A stretch of 64,000 bases of DNA from Glebionis coronaria (Eukaryota; Streptophyta; Magnoliopsida; Asterales; Asteraceae), in the NCBI GenBank assembly GCA_025667525.1, contig JANFOE010000585.1, positions 310,001-374,000 of the forward strand, read 5' to 3'. Positions 30,801-41,997 of this stretch are shown here, piece after piece. Position numbers and translations under genes: made by a program. A model generated the notes under the pieces. The model worked only from the letters and a program-made list of their open reading frames with translations. It had not been told where the DNA came from and made no database searches. Position 1 is the first letter of the stretch; each line of letters begins with the position of its first letter.

Positions 30801-32110
30801 AAAGTCGGAGCATCGATAGCAATAACCGTGGGAGATGGTGGAGAAAGATTGTCTTCTTTGAGAAGGTTTTCAAAGAAACTCATGTCGTCAGCCAAATCGG
30901 TGGGAGACTCGTCATTAGTTAAGTTCACATCTCCCATGGTGGCTTCAAGATCTTTCCAAAAGAAATCACTTTCTCCAAATAGAGACAGTGATGAATCAAT
31001 AGAGGAAACGGTCTCAACATTCAGAAGAGAAGTAGGAATACTTTTGCAAGCATTTTGGAAGTGTTCTTCACAAGCCTCATCAAGAACGTCAATACAATTA
31101 ACACTCTCGTTGGAATAAGGTTGTTTAGACAACTTTCCCATGTTGACGACGATTTTATCGTCACCCATTCTCATGATAAGCTCACCGGCTTCAACATCGA
31201 TAAGAGTGCGACCGGTCCTCAGGAATTGACGACCAACAATTAATGGCACACGAGGGTCAATCTCGTAGTCGACTACGACAAAATCTGCAAGAAAAGTGAA
31301 TTTGTCGACTCCTAAAAAGACGTCTTCGGCTATCCCCACTGGATAAGCAACCGTACGGTTAGCTAATTCCAGAGTCATTTTGGTGGGGACTAGCTCAGGG
31401 AGAGATAATTGATTCCACACACTTAAAGGCATTAAGTTGATACTGGCACCTAGATTGGCTAGGGCCATGCAATTCTCTACTCCCGGGAAGTTACAAGGGA
31501 TTAAGAAACGACCCGGATCACCAAGCTTGGTTAGCAATTTCCTTAAGAGCACTGTAGAGCAATTCTCATTAAGTTGGGTGTTGGCAATATCAAGAAGCTT
31601 CTCCTTGTCGCTAAGAAGATCTTTGAACATTTTTTCGTACTTTGGCATGTGAGCGAGAGCCTCAGCGAAGGAAATGTTAAAATTCAGTTGTTTAAACATT
31701 TTGAGAAAGTTTGAAACCTGAATATCATCCTTGCTTTTGAGCTTCTCTTTCCTCAACCTAGATGGATAAGGTATATTGGAAGAAGAGGAAGTCTTTGGGA
31801 TCAAAGGATCACTCACATCCTTGGGTGGAGGAGGGGTAGCAGTAAGAGGTGGAGAAATTGGGGAAGTCGAAGGATGAGGAATAGGAGTAGGTGACTCGTT
31901 CTCCTTAGTCATAATCACCGGTGGAGGTATAGGAAGCTCGGGTTCCTTGGTACCTTTGCCACTGCGAGTGGTGATTGCTTTCATCTCCCCTCTTGGATTC
32001 GCAACGGTGTTACTCAGAAGAGTACCCGAAGAAGAGGGTTGATTACCGTGGAAGAAACTAGCCATCATGTTTCTTAAGTCATTCGTTTGACTATCCATAG
32101 TGTTTCTCAT
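27860..32110 (-). CDS. Element B pol polyprotein: protease, reverse transcriptase, RNase H, integrase
   Basis: An uninterrupted 1416-residue frame. Protease: [19 protein letters not shown] near residue 219, with Asn where catalytic Asp is expected (AAT at 31454-31456). Reverse transcriptase: [12 protein letters not shown] (~555), [19 protein letters not shown] (~590), polymerase site FMDDFSVYG (~693), [14 protein letters not shown] (~770). RNase [16 protein letters not shown] (~841), TDHSALKYL (~910). Integrase: zinc region [12 protein letters not shown] ... CDACQ (~1060-1100), core GIDFMGPF (~1121), ISDRETHF (~1181), GQAEISN (~1216); C-terminal [13 protein letters not shown] near 1370. The frame is open upstream of the first Met and lies -1 relative to gag, so the true start belongs to a Gag-Pol fusion. 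All catalytic residues except the protease Asp are present. Confidence 0.93.
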   Translation of the reverse strand: MRNTMDSQTNDLRNMMASFFHGNQPSSSGTLLSNTVANPRGEMKAITTRSGKGTKEPELPIPPPVIMTKENESPTPIPHPSTSPISPPLTATPPPPKDVSDPLIPKTSSSSNIPYPSRLRKEKLKSKDDIQVSNFLKMFKQLNFNISFAEALAHMPKYEKMFKDLLSDKEKLLDIANTQLNENCSTVLLRKLLTKLGDPGRFLIPCNFPGVENCMALANLGASINLMPLSVWNQLSLPELVPTKMTLELANRTVAYPVGIAEDVFLGVDKFTFLADFVVVDYEIDPRVPLIVGRQFLRTGRTLIDVEAGELIMRMGDDKIVVNMGKLSKQPYSNESVNCIDVLDEACEEHFQNACKSIPTSLLNVETVSSIDSSLSLFGESDFFWKDLEATMGDVNLTNDESPTDLADDMSFFENLLKEDNLSPPSPTVIAIDAPTLKTPPIENPLDLELKELPPHLEYVFLEEKKKSPVIIVKDLKEEEKSRLIAVLKDHKKAIAWKISDIRGIDPNFCTHKILMEDDFKPAIQSQRRGNPKIHDVIKQEVIKLLDAGLIYPISDSPWVSPVHCVPKKGGITVVSNEHNELIPTRLVTGWRVCIDYRKLNDATRKDHFPLPFMDQMLERLAGNDYYCFLDGFYGYFQIPIDPKDQEKTTFTCPYGTFAYKRMPFGLCNAPGTFQRCMMAIFHDMVEDTMEVFMDDFSVYGDSFSACLANLERMLKRCEDTRLVLNWEKCHFMVKEGIVLGHKISKAGLEVDRAKVDVIAKLPPPSTVKGVRSFLGHAGFYRRFIKDFSQIARPMTHLLEKDTPFIFSKECLEAFHSLKDKLTKAPVLVTPNWELPFELMCDASDFAIGAVLGQRVNKHFQPIHYASKTMTGVQLHYTTTEKELLAVVYAFEKFRPYLVLSTTIVYTDHSALKYLLTKQDSKPRLLRWVLLLQEFKIEIRDKKGAENLAADHLSRLEDPYQGDHPNKEINDYFPLETLMSINSTSDETPWFVDIANYLAGGILVDGLTSQKKKKFFNDIKTYFWDDPYLFKQCADLIIRRCVDGPAALEILDACHKGPTGGHFGPNYTAKKVFDSGFYWPTIYRDAHEMVKRCDACQKQGKITHKDEMPQNFIQECEIFDVWGIDFMGPFPSSKGNKYILVDVDYVSKWVEAKALPTNDARVVCNFLKSLFARFGVPRAIISDRETHFCNDQFARVMAKYGVNHRLSTAYHPQTNGQAEISNRGLKRILERTVGEHRASWADKLDDALWAFRTAYKTPIGCTPYRLVYEKACHLPIELEHKAHWALKWANLDINKAGDHRKIQLNKLNELRNEAYENSLIYKEKTKILHDAKIKNREFHVGDQVLLFNSRLKIFSGKLKSRWSGPFTVAKVFQNGTIEISQPNGPNFKVNGQRLKLYFGEDISQEMIPSLTTFPMN

Positions 32111-32118
32111 ATCAGCTC

Positions 32119-33546
32119 TCAGATCGTTCCCTTGTTTATTAGGTCTGCTTTCAAGTTGCGCACTTCCTGTTGAAGATTTTCCACGATCACATCGTTAGTC
32201 CTCATGTAGGTTTCCACTTCTTGGTGTAAAGCGGTGGGTTGGTTGGGAGGAGCATGGTATGCGGGTGGATGATAAGCAGGTTGCTGGTAAACTTGGTTGT
32301 TTCTTTGAGGTGGATGTTGTTGTTTGTGAGGTGGTATGTATGGTCCACGAGATTGTTGTTGTTGAGGAGGGCGGTTGAGGTTTTGTTGTTGGTTTGGGTT
32401 GTTAGGAGTAGAACCAGGTGGTGAGAGATAGTTGTTGGAGCGGTAGCTAAGCAGGTTGCGGTCGCCTTGAGGTCGAGCAGGTTGATAAGCAGGTTGAGGA
32501 TAGGTACCGTATGCTGCATTCACGTTCTCAGAAGGGTAGTTTTGGGTGGCAGTACAAGTGGTGTAAGAATGAGGACCCCCGCATATCTCACATGGTTGGC
32601 TAACAGCATTGACTTGAGCGTCTTTAGCGTTTTTAGCGTTAATGTTGTTGGTGTTGCTGGCGGTTTGGGTAGCAAGCGATTCAAGAAGCGCAGTGATTTT
32701 GTCAATTCGCTTGTCGCTGTCACTAGTACTAGCACTAGCGACATTGGTCCGCACACTCTTGGTTTGCACAAGAGACTTATTCTCAATGATATCCCAAGCA
32801 GCATTGGAAGTCTTAGCCAAAAGATTACCCCCCGAGGCACTGTTTAGTGAATCTTGGTCATTCATGCTTAAACCATTATAAAAAGTATTAATTTGGTGCA
32901 GTTTGGTAAAACCATGTTGTGGGCATTTTCTTAAAAGATCTTTGAAACGATCCCAAGATTCACTAAACGACTCATCGTACTTTTGTTCAAAATTAATGAT
33001 TTCATTCCGCAAAGCGGTAGTACGAGAGGGTGGGAAAAAGTAGTTGATAAACTTGGTCTCCAAATCTGTCCACGAAAGAATACTCTGTGGCGGTTCCTTA
33101 GCAAGCCAATGTCGGGCTTGTCCCTCTAAAGAAAAGGGAAAAAGTTGTAAACGGATTACCTCTTGTCGAACACCATTGAATTTGACCGTATTCGTGAGTT
33201 GTAGGAATCTCTTAATGTGGTCATGTTGATCATCAATGGTACGCCCCAAGAATGGTTGAGCAGAGACCATTTGGATAAAGCCGGATTTGAGCTCAAAGTT
33301 GTTGGCTGCAATCGCGGGTATGACAATTGGATCATCGTTACCCTCTACATGTGCTTGCAGAAGTTCAATCATCGGGCGATTATCCGGTAGAGGCTCATTG
33401 TTGTTGTTATTATTGTTTTTGAAAGGTGGATTGTTGTTGTTATTATTATTGTTTTGAGGTGGGTTATTGTTGTTGTTTTGTACACCGGCCATGTCTAAGT
33501 TATCGAGAGGCTCGGGCTCTTGATAAGACGTTGATCGAGTGCGCAT
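32119..33546 (-). CDS. Element B Gag (Athila type)
   Basis: 475 residues from [13 protein letters not shown], 195 bp inside the primer site. Residues ~24-52 are Asn-rich repeats from GTT/ATT microsatellites (33391-33475). The capsid domain follows ([15 protein letters not shown] near 105, [15 protein letters not shown] near 142, [19 protein letters not shown] near 170, INTFYNGLS near 222). A knuckle, [13 protein letters not shown], lies near 318, then a Gln/Pro/Asn-rich tail. It forms particles and binds RNA. It ends at TGA 32119-32121, overlapping the pol frame, which is -1; Athila elements normally read through as one polyprotein, so a one-base indel near 32130-32150 is likely. Confidence 0.9.
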   Translation of the reverse strand: MRTRSTSYQEPEPLDNLDMAGVQNNNNNPPQNNNNNNNNPPFKNNNNNNNEPLPDNRPMIELLQAHVEGNDDPIVIPAIAANNFELKSGFIQMVSAQPFLGRTIDDQHDHIKRFLQLTNTVKFNGVRQEVIRLQLFPFSLEGQARHWLAKEPPQSILSWTDLETKFINYFFPPSRTTALRNEIINFEQKYDESFSESWDRFKDLLRKCPQHGFTKLHQINTFYNGLSMNDQDSLNSASGGNLLAKTSNAAWDIIENKSLVQTKSVRTNVASASTSDSDKRIDKITALLESLATQTASNTNNINAKNAKDAQVNAVSQPCEICGGPHSYTTCTATQNYPSENVNAAYGTYPQPAYQPARPQGDRNLLSYRSNNYLSPPGSTPNNPNQQQNLNRPPQQQQSRGPYIPPHKQQHPPQRNNQVYQQPAYHPPAYHAPPNQPTALHQEVETYMRTNDVIVENLQQEVRNLKADLINKGTI

Positions 33547-33741
33547 ACACCTGCAAAAGAACTAACAAGGGAAAAACAAAGCAAAAATATTTTTGGTTTT
33601 TATGTTTTTTAATTTTTAGGATTTTTGAAAATTTAATATTTTTTTGTGTTTTTTGAAAATTTTTATGAAAAAGTAACGTTCACGGGGAACGGATCCCAAA
33701 ATCCAAGTTCTCACAAAAAACTGTTGATCTTAACGAGAAGA
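33547..33741 (-). other. Leader of element B between primer site and gag
   Basis: About 195 bp, AT-rich (T-run region 33590-33670 on the plus strand). No upstream frame of note. Confidence 0.6.
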
Positions 33742-33757
33742 GCCAGCAGCGGCGCCA
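33742..33757 (-). other. Primer binding site of element B (tRNA-Asp)
   Basis: The minus strand reads TGGCGCCGCTGCTGGC two bases after the LTR end, close to the complement of tRNA-Asp used by Athila-type elements, with mismatches in the inner half. Confidence 0.75.
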
Positions 33758-33759
33758 TT

Positions 33760-35486
33760 TGATACTCGTGGTTTTGTATAGGGTTCGGATTTTAATTTCG
33801 GTATCTCCTCGAATTGATCTCGGCTCTAAGTGGAATGATTTGTTCTTGGTTAATAAAAAGTTGTTGGTTTGTTTATCTATTTTAACTAATAACAAGTAAT
33901 TAACTGTCGAAGAGTAAAATTAAAACTTTAAAAAGGTTAAACTAAAAAGATAAGTTTAAAAGTTAATGCTTGAAAACTTGAAGATTATATTAGAAAATAA
34001 ATAAACACTCAATAAAAACTAACACTTGGAAAACTTTGTGAAAAATATGAACTTAGTCGGAAAATACTAAAAGAAAGTAAGATCGGAATATAGCAAAACA
34101 ACTCAAATCGGAATAATTGAAAATGGAGTGATCGGAATATATTCCGATCAAATGATCGGAATGTTGAGGAGTAGTCTGATCGGAATAAGGGACAAAGAAG
34201 GCACAATCGAAATATCCAAGGAAGTACTAATCGGAATATGTAAAAACTTGCCAATCGGAATAATCAAAAATATCTAATCGGAAAGAGGGACAAATCGGAA
34301 ACACAGTACTAGATTCAAATCGGAATAACTAGAAAAATTGCAAAACCGGAATATAGCCAGAACAAGTTACAATCGGAAAACCTAAACCCTTTTCCGATCA
34401 CACGACCGGAATGAGGGTTGTGTGTCTGCTCAGAATATCAGGTCGGAAAAGGGCTTTGCCCTTTCCGAAATTGATGTTGATCCGAAATTAAAGCAAGCAA
34501 TAAGCTATGAATAAGCCAATCACCAAACTAGCTCGAATCCAATATGAAACGAATCAAATAAGCACAAATAACACTTTATCTAAGCTTCAAATAAGCAAAA
34601 ACATAAATCAAATGATAAAAAGATGAACTTTTTATAAAAACTTTAAAAAGTAAATAAGTTAAATCAACAAATAAGCCAATAAGAACAAGGATCTAAAAGC
34701 TTATTTGTGTAGAAACTTAAATCAACAAATAAGCCAATAAACTTTTTAAGCACAAAATCATTGATGAACAACACGGATCATACGAGATTTGTACCAAAAT
34801 CAATCAAAATCAAAGAAAGGAAGAATGAGATTAGAGATTAAAAACTTGAAACTAAACTTGATTAATGAAAAATAATACAAATGTTTGATCTTGAAAGAGA
34901 AAAAGATGAAAACTAGTGAGAGAAAGTTTAGAACTTTCTCTCTCTAAAACTAGAGAGAATGAATAAAACTAAAAACTACCTAAAAAACTAAGTGTTGAAT
35001 TTTTGTGAAGTAAGGTACTATTTATAGGCAAGTCTTGTGGGCTTTGTGAATGGGCTTGGTTTTGGGCTTCTTTTCTTCTTTCTTCTTTAGTCTTCACGCT
35101 TCCTTAAATAAACGTTTCCGACTTTGGATTTTTAGAAGTGTCGGTGAATAATTCCAGCTCGTCTTATAATCTTTTGTTTAATAGACTCGAGTTCTTCGAC
35201 ATATATGAATCTTCCATCTTTGGCTCTATTCTTCGATAAATCTTCAAATAGGCACAATGACTTCAAATCTTCTGCATCTCTTGGACAATAGACTTCGTCT
35301 TGAGTCTTTTTCCTCGATAAAACCCGTGCAATCCCATGTTTTCTTCAATATTCATCCGGTTGACTCTGAAAACACAATAAACACAAAAACTACGCATAAT
35401 TCCAAACAAATGATATTAAATACGTGTTTTGGTCTCGTTTTAGCCAGAATTAAGTGGTAAAAGGATGGGTGTTTTCACACCTATCA
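33760..35486 (-). repeat. 5' LTR of element B
   Basis: 1727 bp, near-identical to the 3' LTR. Minus-strand TATAAATA at 35019-35026, giving a transcribed LTR part of about 1.25 kb. The palindrome of the CGGAAT cluster is at 34130-34149. The last bases ...CACCTATCA precede the AGTTA duplication. Confidence 0.92.
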
Positions 35487-35491
35487 AGTTA
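35487..35491. repeat. Target site duplication AGTTA, right side of element B
   Basis: Matches 24283-24287. Confidence 0.92.
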
Positions 35492-36970
35492 TCAAGCAAA
35501 TTCAGGTAAAATTAAACTAATTCTATGAAAATAGCATGCATACAACTTTGTTTAGTGGAAAATGTAAAGTAGAAGTTAGAAATGAACTTGAAGGATACTT
35601 TGATGAAGAAGCTAAGCGTTGAGCTTGCTTACTCTAACCACCACCAGTTTCAAACAATCAAGTCATCATCAAACCCAATCAATAATCATAATAATCTGAA
35701 TCTGATCAAAATCTGCTCTTTTAGCTATCTTTAAACTAATGGCTAAACTGGTAACTTCTGATCACTTGAAACAGCTTATAAATCAACAAACAAACTCTAG
35801 TTTCTCAAGTATGACAAACAAAAACCATGGATAACAGTATGAATAGTGTTTGCAGAATGTAAATGATGAAGATTGAAGTGAAAAGTAAGTTGAGTTTTAT
35901 TAATGGAAGTATATGGTTACAAGTTTTTTATAACTGCCTAACAACTATCTAAGAGTGGTAGTCAATCATTCTTAGAAGTTGTTCTACTAAAAGGAAACAG
36001 AATGAGAGAGAATTATAAAGTGTGTGTGATTTCACACTTTAACTACTAACTACAAATGAACTAATCTAGGGGTATTTATAGAGCTGAAATGAGAAGTTGG
36101 GAATGCTGATGACGTGTCTTCTCCAATAGGAGAATGCCAGTCATAATCTGTTCTTGATTGAATTTGGGGTTTTATTATTGAATTGATGAATTGTTAATTG
36201 AAGTGTTGGGTTGCATTCGTCTCTCAATAACAATCATTTTTCATGTTGTAAGTTTCTTTTGAAATGGCCTCTATCCGTTCTGAATTCTGGAAAAATGATG
36301 AATGCCACGTGTTGCCCTTGGATTGGCTGGATAATTATCACACGGATCACTATCCATAAGAATAGTGTGATCCGCGTGATATAAAATGGTGCAATGTGAT
36401 TGGTTCTGGCGTGGTGAGTGGACAATACTGTTGTGATTCTCCATTAATTGCAAAACAACTCATTAAATGCCCTTTGACTTGAGTCCACGATCCGTGTGAT
36501 ATGAATGGAGTAATCTGATTTGTTGAAAATCTTATCACATGGATTCAACTTGTATTAAGTTCTAAACTTGGAAGAATTAGCCCCTTCGTTTTGGCAGATT
36601 AACATTTTGATCTAACAGCTTCATAATCTTGACATCCTTGGCCCTTTGACTTGGTTGACTTTCATCTAAGGTCCTTTGACTTGCTTTGAATTTGATTCTA
36701 ACTTTGCACTTTAAGTCCTTTAACTTTGGCAATTTGGTAAGAAAGGTTCCTTGACTTTGTAGACTTGTCATATTGAGTCCTTTTTTTGTCTTTTCTTCAA
36801 TATAAATGCCTTGGAATCCGTGTTTGCATAAAATTTGTATATTTTTACCTACAAAAGCACAAACAACAAAGAATACCCCATAATACTACTTTTACACCTA
36901 AAATCTGGTATTTTTCTTTGTCTTTTAGGGTTTAGTATGTTATAATTGATATGAGAATTCACTCATACCA
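35492..36970 (-). repeat. 3' LTR of element C, sense 5' portion
   Basis: It matches 49899-50825 of the other LTR, then continues about 590 bp further to the LTR end at CATACCA (36970). Minus-strand TATAAATA at 36073-36080. The last bases form an imperfect hairpin at 36948-36969 (GATATGAG/CTCATACC). Confidence 0.8.
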
Positions 36971-38974
36971 AATCTCCCACACTTGATCATTGTCATGTCC
37001 TCATGTAGTGCCATATTTTAATGTTCTAAATTACATTTTTCTCATAATTAATCCACCTTGGACATTATGAAATGATTTTACACTACACTACACTATATGA
37101 TGCATGATTTTAATTTTTACAATGCAATGCAAGGAAAACAATTCTATTTATATATTTTTCTATTTTTCATGAAATGATTTGATGGAAATAACTCATAAAG
37201 AAATCATTGACTTTAATTAGGGCTTTGTACCATGAATACTTATCATCCTCAAGTTTCACTTTCCACATACCAAGCTTAAAAACGAGATCATTGTTATTCA
37301 TAAGTGAAAGTGCATCGACTTATTCATACAAATTAATTGTGTTACCATTATACTTCACTTATTATGCCTCTAAGACCGTTATTATTTGAGCAAATTGCTT
37401 TTGGGAAAATTTGTCATTATTTAAAGCGTGAAATATAAGAAGTGTAAAATCTAAAAATAAGGAAGCACAGTTTTAGTCTTAAGTAACCATCTTATCCATT
37501 ACTCGAATAACCGCCCACAATTGATATAAGTCCGACCCAAAATAATAAGTCATTCGCCTTATGTGTAAAATCCTTATTTCATGCATTAATAAGTAGCTAC
37601 ACACTCGCTAAGAAAAGAATAATAAAACTCATGGAATGATTTATATTCGCCGCCTTCTTGAGATCTTCGATACCCGTCAAGGTAATATTAGATTAGAGCA
37701 ACTATTAAATCCCCGCAACCCTTGTGAGAGTAATATTGGAATTCAATAGATATTATGATTAACAGTTCACTGGCCGTCTTGGGAGTCTTGTATAATAATT
37801 TTTTTTTCTTTTTCGTTTTTTTTTCTAGCTACTCATTTTTTTATAAGCTGCTCTTATTTTTCTTTATTCCTCACAAATAAAATGAAAAGAATAAAAGGAA
37901 AAACACCCACTAAGTATTAAGCATGACATAAGTTTATTACACATAAAACGTTCTAACTTAGATTCTTAAGACGTACTTATACCAACCACAAATGATTAGT
38001 AAAAAATGCATAAGAGACTACAAACCAATTAAAACCGTTCTTGATTATTTATTAACAATATATACATGAGTTGACAAGAAAGTAAAGGTTACGAAAGGGG
38101 ATATAAATGCGATAAGTAATTAATATGAGGTTTATCTAGCCCTTTACACTTACTTCAAATTATATCATTTCTCGTTCTCCACACTTTAAAATCTCAAATA
38201 ATGAGACTCGTGGATGCTTATCCTAATAAACCAATAAAGGTCTACATGGTTAAGGATACTAGCTAGAGTATGCTTAGATAAGCAAACTCGGGTTGAGTCA
38301 AAATATTCATGGCGGGCTTAATATGTCAAAGATACATAAACTTGTTAAACCATATCCTTTATAATATTTTTCTTTCTTTTTATATATTTTTGATGAAAAA
38401 TAAAAGAAGAAATTGATACAATGAAAATGTGTTATGCAAATGAAAAATGATTAATGCAGAAATTATGAATGTATATTTTTGGTGGCCAAAGTAAATCAAA
38501 AATTTGAAAAATGTCGAAAATTTAATTTCCCAATTATCATGAAGGAAAGGCAATGTTCTAGGTAAGGTCACTTTGATAGAAGACCCCCTACACGTAAGAT
38601 AAACATTTTGTTCAATGTTTAAGAGTATTGGAGTAAACTCCCCTACACTTAAGACATTGCGTACTTTGTTTAACTCAAGCTAAGGAAAGGTCTACTAAAG
38701 TGAATTCATGTTAGACATTATTAAGAGTCAATTTTGAATCACAAAAGTATCAAAGTGAACCCGATACAAGGGCCTCCTGCATAAGCTCCAATGCATGAAA
38801 TGAGAGAGAGCAACCCTAAAAACGCCAAGAAGACAAAAGATAGGCACCCCCTACACTTCATCTCGACTATATACCCTTTTATTCATATCCTACCACACTC
38901 TTGTCTAAATTATCTAATCCTAGTTATGCAAGCTTGATTTAAGGAGTCTCTAGCTCGACTCTTCCCACAATGAA
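36971..38974 (-). other. Polypurine tract and 3' noncoding region of element C
   Basis: The minus strand reads AAGTGTGGGAGATT next to the LTR (36971-36984), the polypurine tract. The rest is noncoding, with further GTGTAGGGG-type tracts near 38585, 38640 and 38850, a decayed copy of the conserved hairpin at 38600-38621, and blocks such as CTCATTATTTGAGATTTTAA shared with B. I see no gene. Confidence 0.65.
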
Positions 38975-40369
38975 TTAATTCATGGGGAAAATGGGGGTCT
39001 CTTGGACCATTTCAACAGAAATGTCCTCCCCAAAGTAATGCTTGACACGATGACCATTCACTTTGAAATTTGGGCCATTTGGTTGAGACAACATAATAGT
39101 CCCATATGGAAATACTTGAGCAATAGTGAATGGACCGGACCATCGTGACTTAAGCTTGCCCGCAAAAAGTTTCAACTGTGAGTTATAGAGTAAAACAGAC
39201 TCTCCAACTTTGAACTCACGATTCTTAATCTTAGCATCATGCAATTGCTTAGTCTTTTCCTTGTAAAGCAATGAGTTTTCATAGGCATCGTTTCTAAGCT
39301 CATTCATTTCATTAAGTTGGTCTTTCCTATGTGAACCAGCTTGATTAAGATAAAAGTTAGCCCATTTAAGATCCCATGAAGCCTTGTGTTCTAACTCAAA
39401 TGGGAGGTGTCATGCTTTTCCATAGACAAGTCTATAAGGTGTATAACCTATTGGTGTCTTAAAAGCGGTTCGAAAAGCCCACAAAGCATCATCAAGCTTA
39501 TCCGACCAAGAAGCTCGATGCTCTCCCACCGTACGTTCTAAAATCCTTTTCAAACCATGATTTTTGACCTCGGGTTGCCCATTGGTTTGAGGGTGATACG
39601 CGGTAGAAAGTATATGGTTAACACCATACTTCTACATGACTCTTATAAATTTATCATTACAAAAATGAGTCCCACGTTCACTTATGATGACACGAGGTAC
39701 ACCAAATCTAGCAAATAATTGCTTCAAGAATTTCACTAGAACTCGAGCATGCTTAGTGGGCAAGGCGTTAGCCTCAACCCATATAGAAACATAATCCACC
39801 GCTACGAGTATGTACTTATTACCCTTTGAAGATGGAAATGATCCCATAAATTCTATGCCCCATACATCAAATATCTCACACTCTTGAATGAATTTTTGTG
39901 GCATCTCATCTCTTTGATTAATGTTTCCTTGTCTTTGAAAAACATCACAATATTTCACCTTCTCTTGGGCATCTTTGTAAATGGAAGGCCAATAGTAACC
40001 CAATTCAAAGAATTTTTTAGCCATGTAGTTAGGCCCAAAATGGCCCCCCGTAGGTCCCGTATGGCAAGCTTCTAAGATCTTAAATTCTTTGGGCCCGTCT
40101 ATAAAACGTCTTATGATTTGGTACACATATTGCCTAAAGAGGTAAGGGTCATCCCAAAAGTAGTATTTAGCTTCCTTGAGAAACTTCTTCTTTTGTTGGG
40201 AAGTGAGACCCTCAATTAACACATCCCTCACAAGATAGTTTGCAATATCCATAAACCAAGGGGTGGCATCCTCTTGTGAAGAGATAGACATGATTTCCTC
40301 AAGTGGAAAGGATTCACTTATTTCCTTTTGATGAAATTCTCCTTGAAAAGGATGCTCAAGTCTACTCAA
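38975..40369 (-). pseudogene. Element C integrase, broken
   Basis: Two open pieces (39632-40369 and 38975-39307) with stops between. The zinc region reads [19 protein letters not shown] ... CDVFQ, so one zinc-ligand Cys is lost. The core has GIEFMGSF, where the first catalytic Asp is Glu, and ISERGTHF, where the second Asp is Glu. The C-terminal part keeps GESVLLYNSQLKLF and [13 protein letters not shown]. Catalytic residues have drifted, so it is inactive. Confidence 0.82.
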
Positions 40370-40844
40370 ATTTTCCGCCCGCTAAATTCTCAGCTCCTTT
40401 CTTATCACGAGTTTCTATGGAAAACTCTTGGAACAACAAAACCCATCTCAATAATCTAGGCTTATCATATTGCTTTGTCATGAGATATTTGAGAGCGGAA
40501 TGATTTGTATACACTATGGTCTTCGAAAGCACAAGATATGGGCGAAATTTCTGAAAAGCATACACAATAGCTAACAATTCTTTTTCCGTGGTAGTGTATT
40601 GCAATTGAGCACCCGTAATTGTCTTACTAGCATAGTGTATAGGTTGAAAGTGTTTATTAATCCTTTGCCCCAAAACGGCCCCCACGGTATAATCACTAGC
40701 AGTACACATGAGTTCAATAGGCAAATCCCAATTTGGTGAAACCAAAACTAGAGCCTTAGTCAATTTTTCTTCAAGGATATCAAAAAACTCTAAACACTCT
40801 TGTGTGAATATGAAAGGAGCCTCTTTTTCTAAGACGTCGGTCAT
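40362..40844 (-). pseudogene. Element C RNase H, broken
   Basis: 160-residue frame with [17 protein letters not shown] (Asp of the CDAS motif is Thr here), [22 protein letters not shown] and TNHSALKYL (TDHS is usual). It corresponds to the region near residue 841 of element B pol. Stops separate it from reverse transcriptase on the right, and it overlaps the integrase frame in a different phase. Confidence 0.78.
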
Positions 40845-40982
40845 GGGTCTAGCTATTTTAGAAAAGTCTTAGATAAAACGTCTATAGAATCCCGCATGTC
40901 CCAAAAAGCTCCTAACTCCTTTCACCGTGGTAGGTGGGGGAAGTTTGGCAATAACATCTACTTTAGCACGATCCACTTCTAA

Positions 40983-41916
40983 TCATTTCTTAGATATCTT
41001 ATGCCCCAAAAGTATCCCTTCTTTGACCATGGAATGGCACTTCTCCCAATTTAGAATAAGACGTGTTTCTTCACACCTGTTAAGCATATGTTCTAATTGG
41101 GAGAGACAAGAAGTGAATGAATCTCCAAAAACCAATAAATTATCCATAAACACTTCCATGGTGTGCTCTATCATGTCATGAAAAATTGCCATCATACACC
41201 TTTGAAATGTCCTCGGGGCATTGCACAAGACAAAAGGCATTCTCTTGTAAGCAAATGTGCCATAGGGACAAGTGAATGTGGTCTTTTCTTGATCTTTTGG
41301 ATCAATGGGTATTTGGAAATAACCCAAGAATCCATCAAGAAAGCAATAATACTCATTTCCCGCTAAGCGTTCTAGCATTTGGTCCCTGAAAGGTAATGGG
41401 AAATGGTCTTTCCTAGTAGCATCATTAAGCTTTTTTATAGTCAATATAAACTCTCCAACCCGTGACAAGTCTTGTGGGAATCAACTCGTTGTTTTCATTT
41501 GGAACAATGGTGATTCCACCCTCTTTAGGCACACAATGCACCGGGCTAACCCATGGTGAGTCAAAAATTGGGTAAATCGTACCCGCATCAAGGAGTTTGA
41601 TAACTTCCTTTTTGATGACTTCATGGATTTTTGGGTTAACCCTTCTTTGTTTTTGAATGGCGGGTTTGTAATCATCCTCCATAAGGATTTTGTGAGTACA
41701 AAAGTTAGGATCAATTAACCTTATGTCGGATATTTTCCAAGATGTAGCCTTATTGTGCATCTTATGAACTTCTATAAACTTTTTCTTCTCATCATCTTTC
41801 AAGTCTTTAGCTATGATAACGGGTAATTTATCCTCTCCCTCTAAGAAGGCATACTCAAGGTGTGATGGAAGATCCTTAAGTTCTAAGGTAGGTGGACTCT
41901 CAATAGAAGGTTTCAC
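40983..41916 (-). pseudogene. Element C reverse transcriptase, broken
   Basis: Two overlapping frames (41425-41916 and 40983-41468) joined by a frameshift at about 41430-41460. Motifs are [39 protein letters not shown] and FMDNLLVFG, where the catalytic Asp-Asp pair is Asp-Asn. The sequence is close to element B throughout but from a different family. Confidence 0.82.
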
Positions 41917-41992
41917 TAATGACGGATCATCATTGGTAACTTACTTAGGAGTATATGGAGAAGTATGGCCTTCATTGAGAAGTTTCTCAATG

Positions 41993-41997
41993 GTAAG
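41993..41997. repeat. Target site duplication GTAAG, left of solo LTR G
   Basis: GTAAG recurs at 45106-45110. Removing 41998-45110 rejoins element C pol in frame. Confidence 0.9.

Larger units (their letters stand above)
24288..35486 (-). mobile_element. Element B: nearly complete Athila-type Ty3/gypsy retrotransposon
   Basis: It is 11,199 bp, flanked by AGTTA. LTRs 24288-26013 and 33760-35486 (about 1.73 kb) look roughly 98% identical by eye, indicating recent insertion. The primer site matches tRNA-Asp, gag and pol are long open frames, and the 1.85 kb after pol is noncoding with no envelope-like ORF. RT and integrase sequence style place it in the Athila lineage. Defects visible are a gag/pol frame break and a changed protease catalytic residue. 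Confidence 0.92.

Noticed and set aside
32202..33229. Several 60-126-codon frames overlapping element B gag on both strands
   Set aside because: They are shadows of the gag frame, low in complexity and without known motifs.
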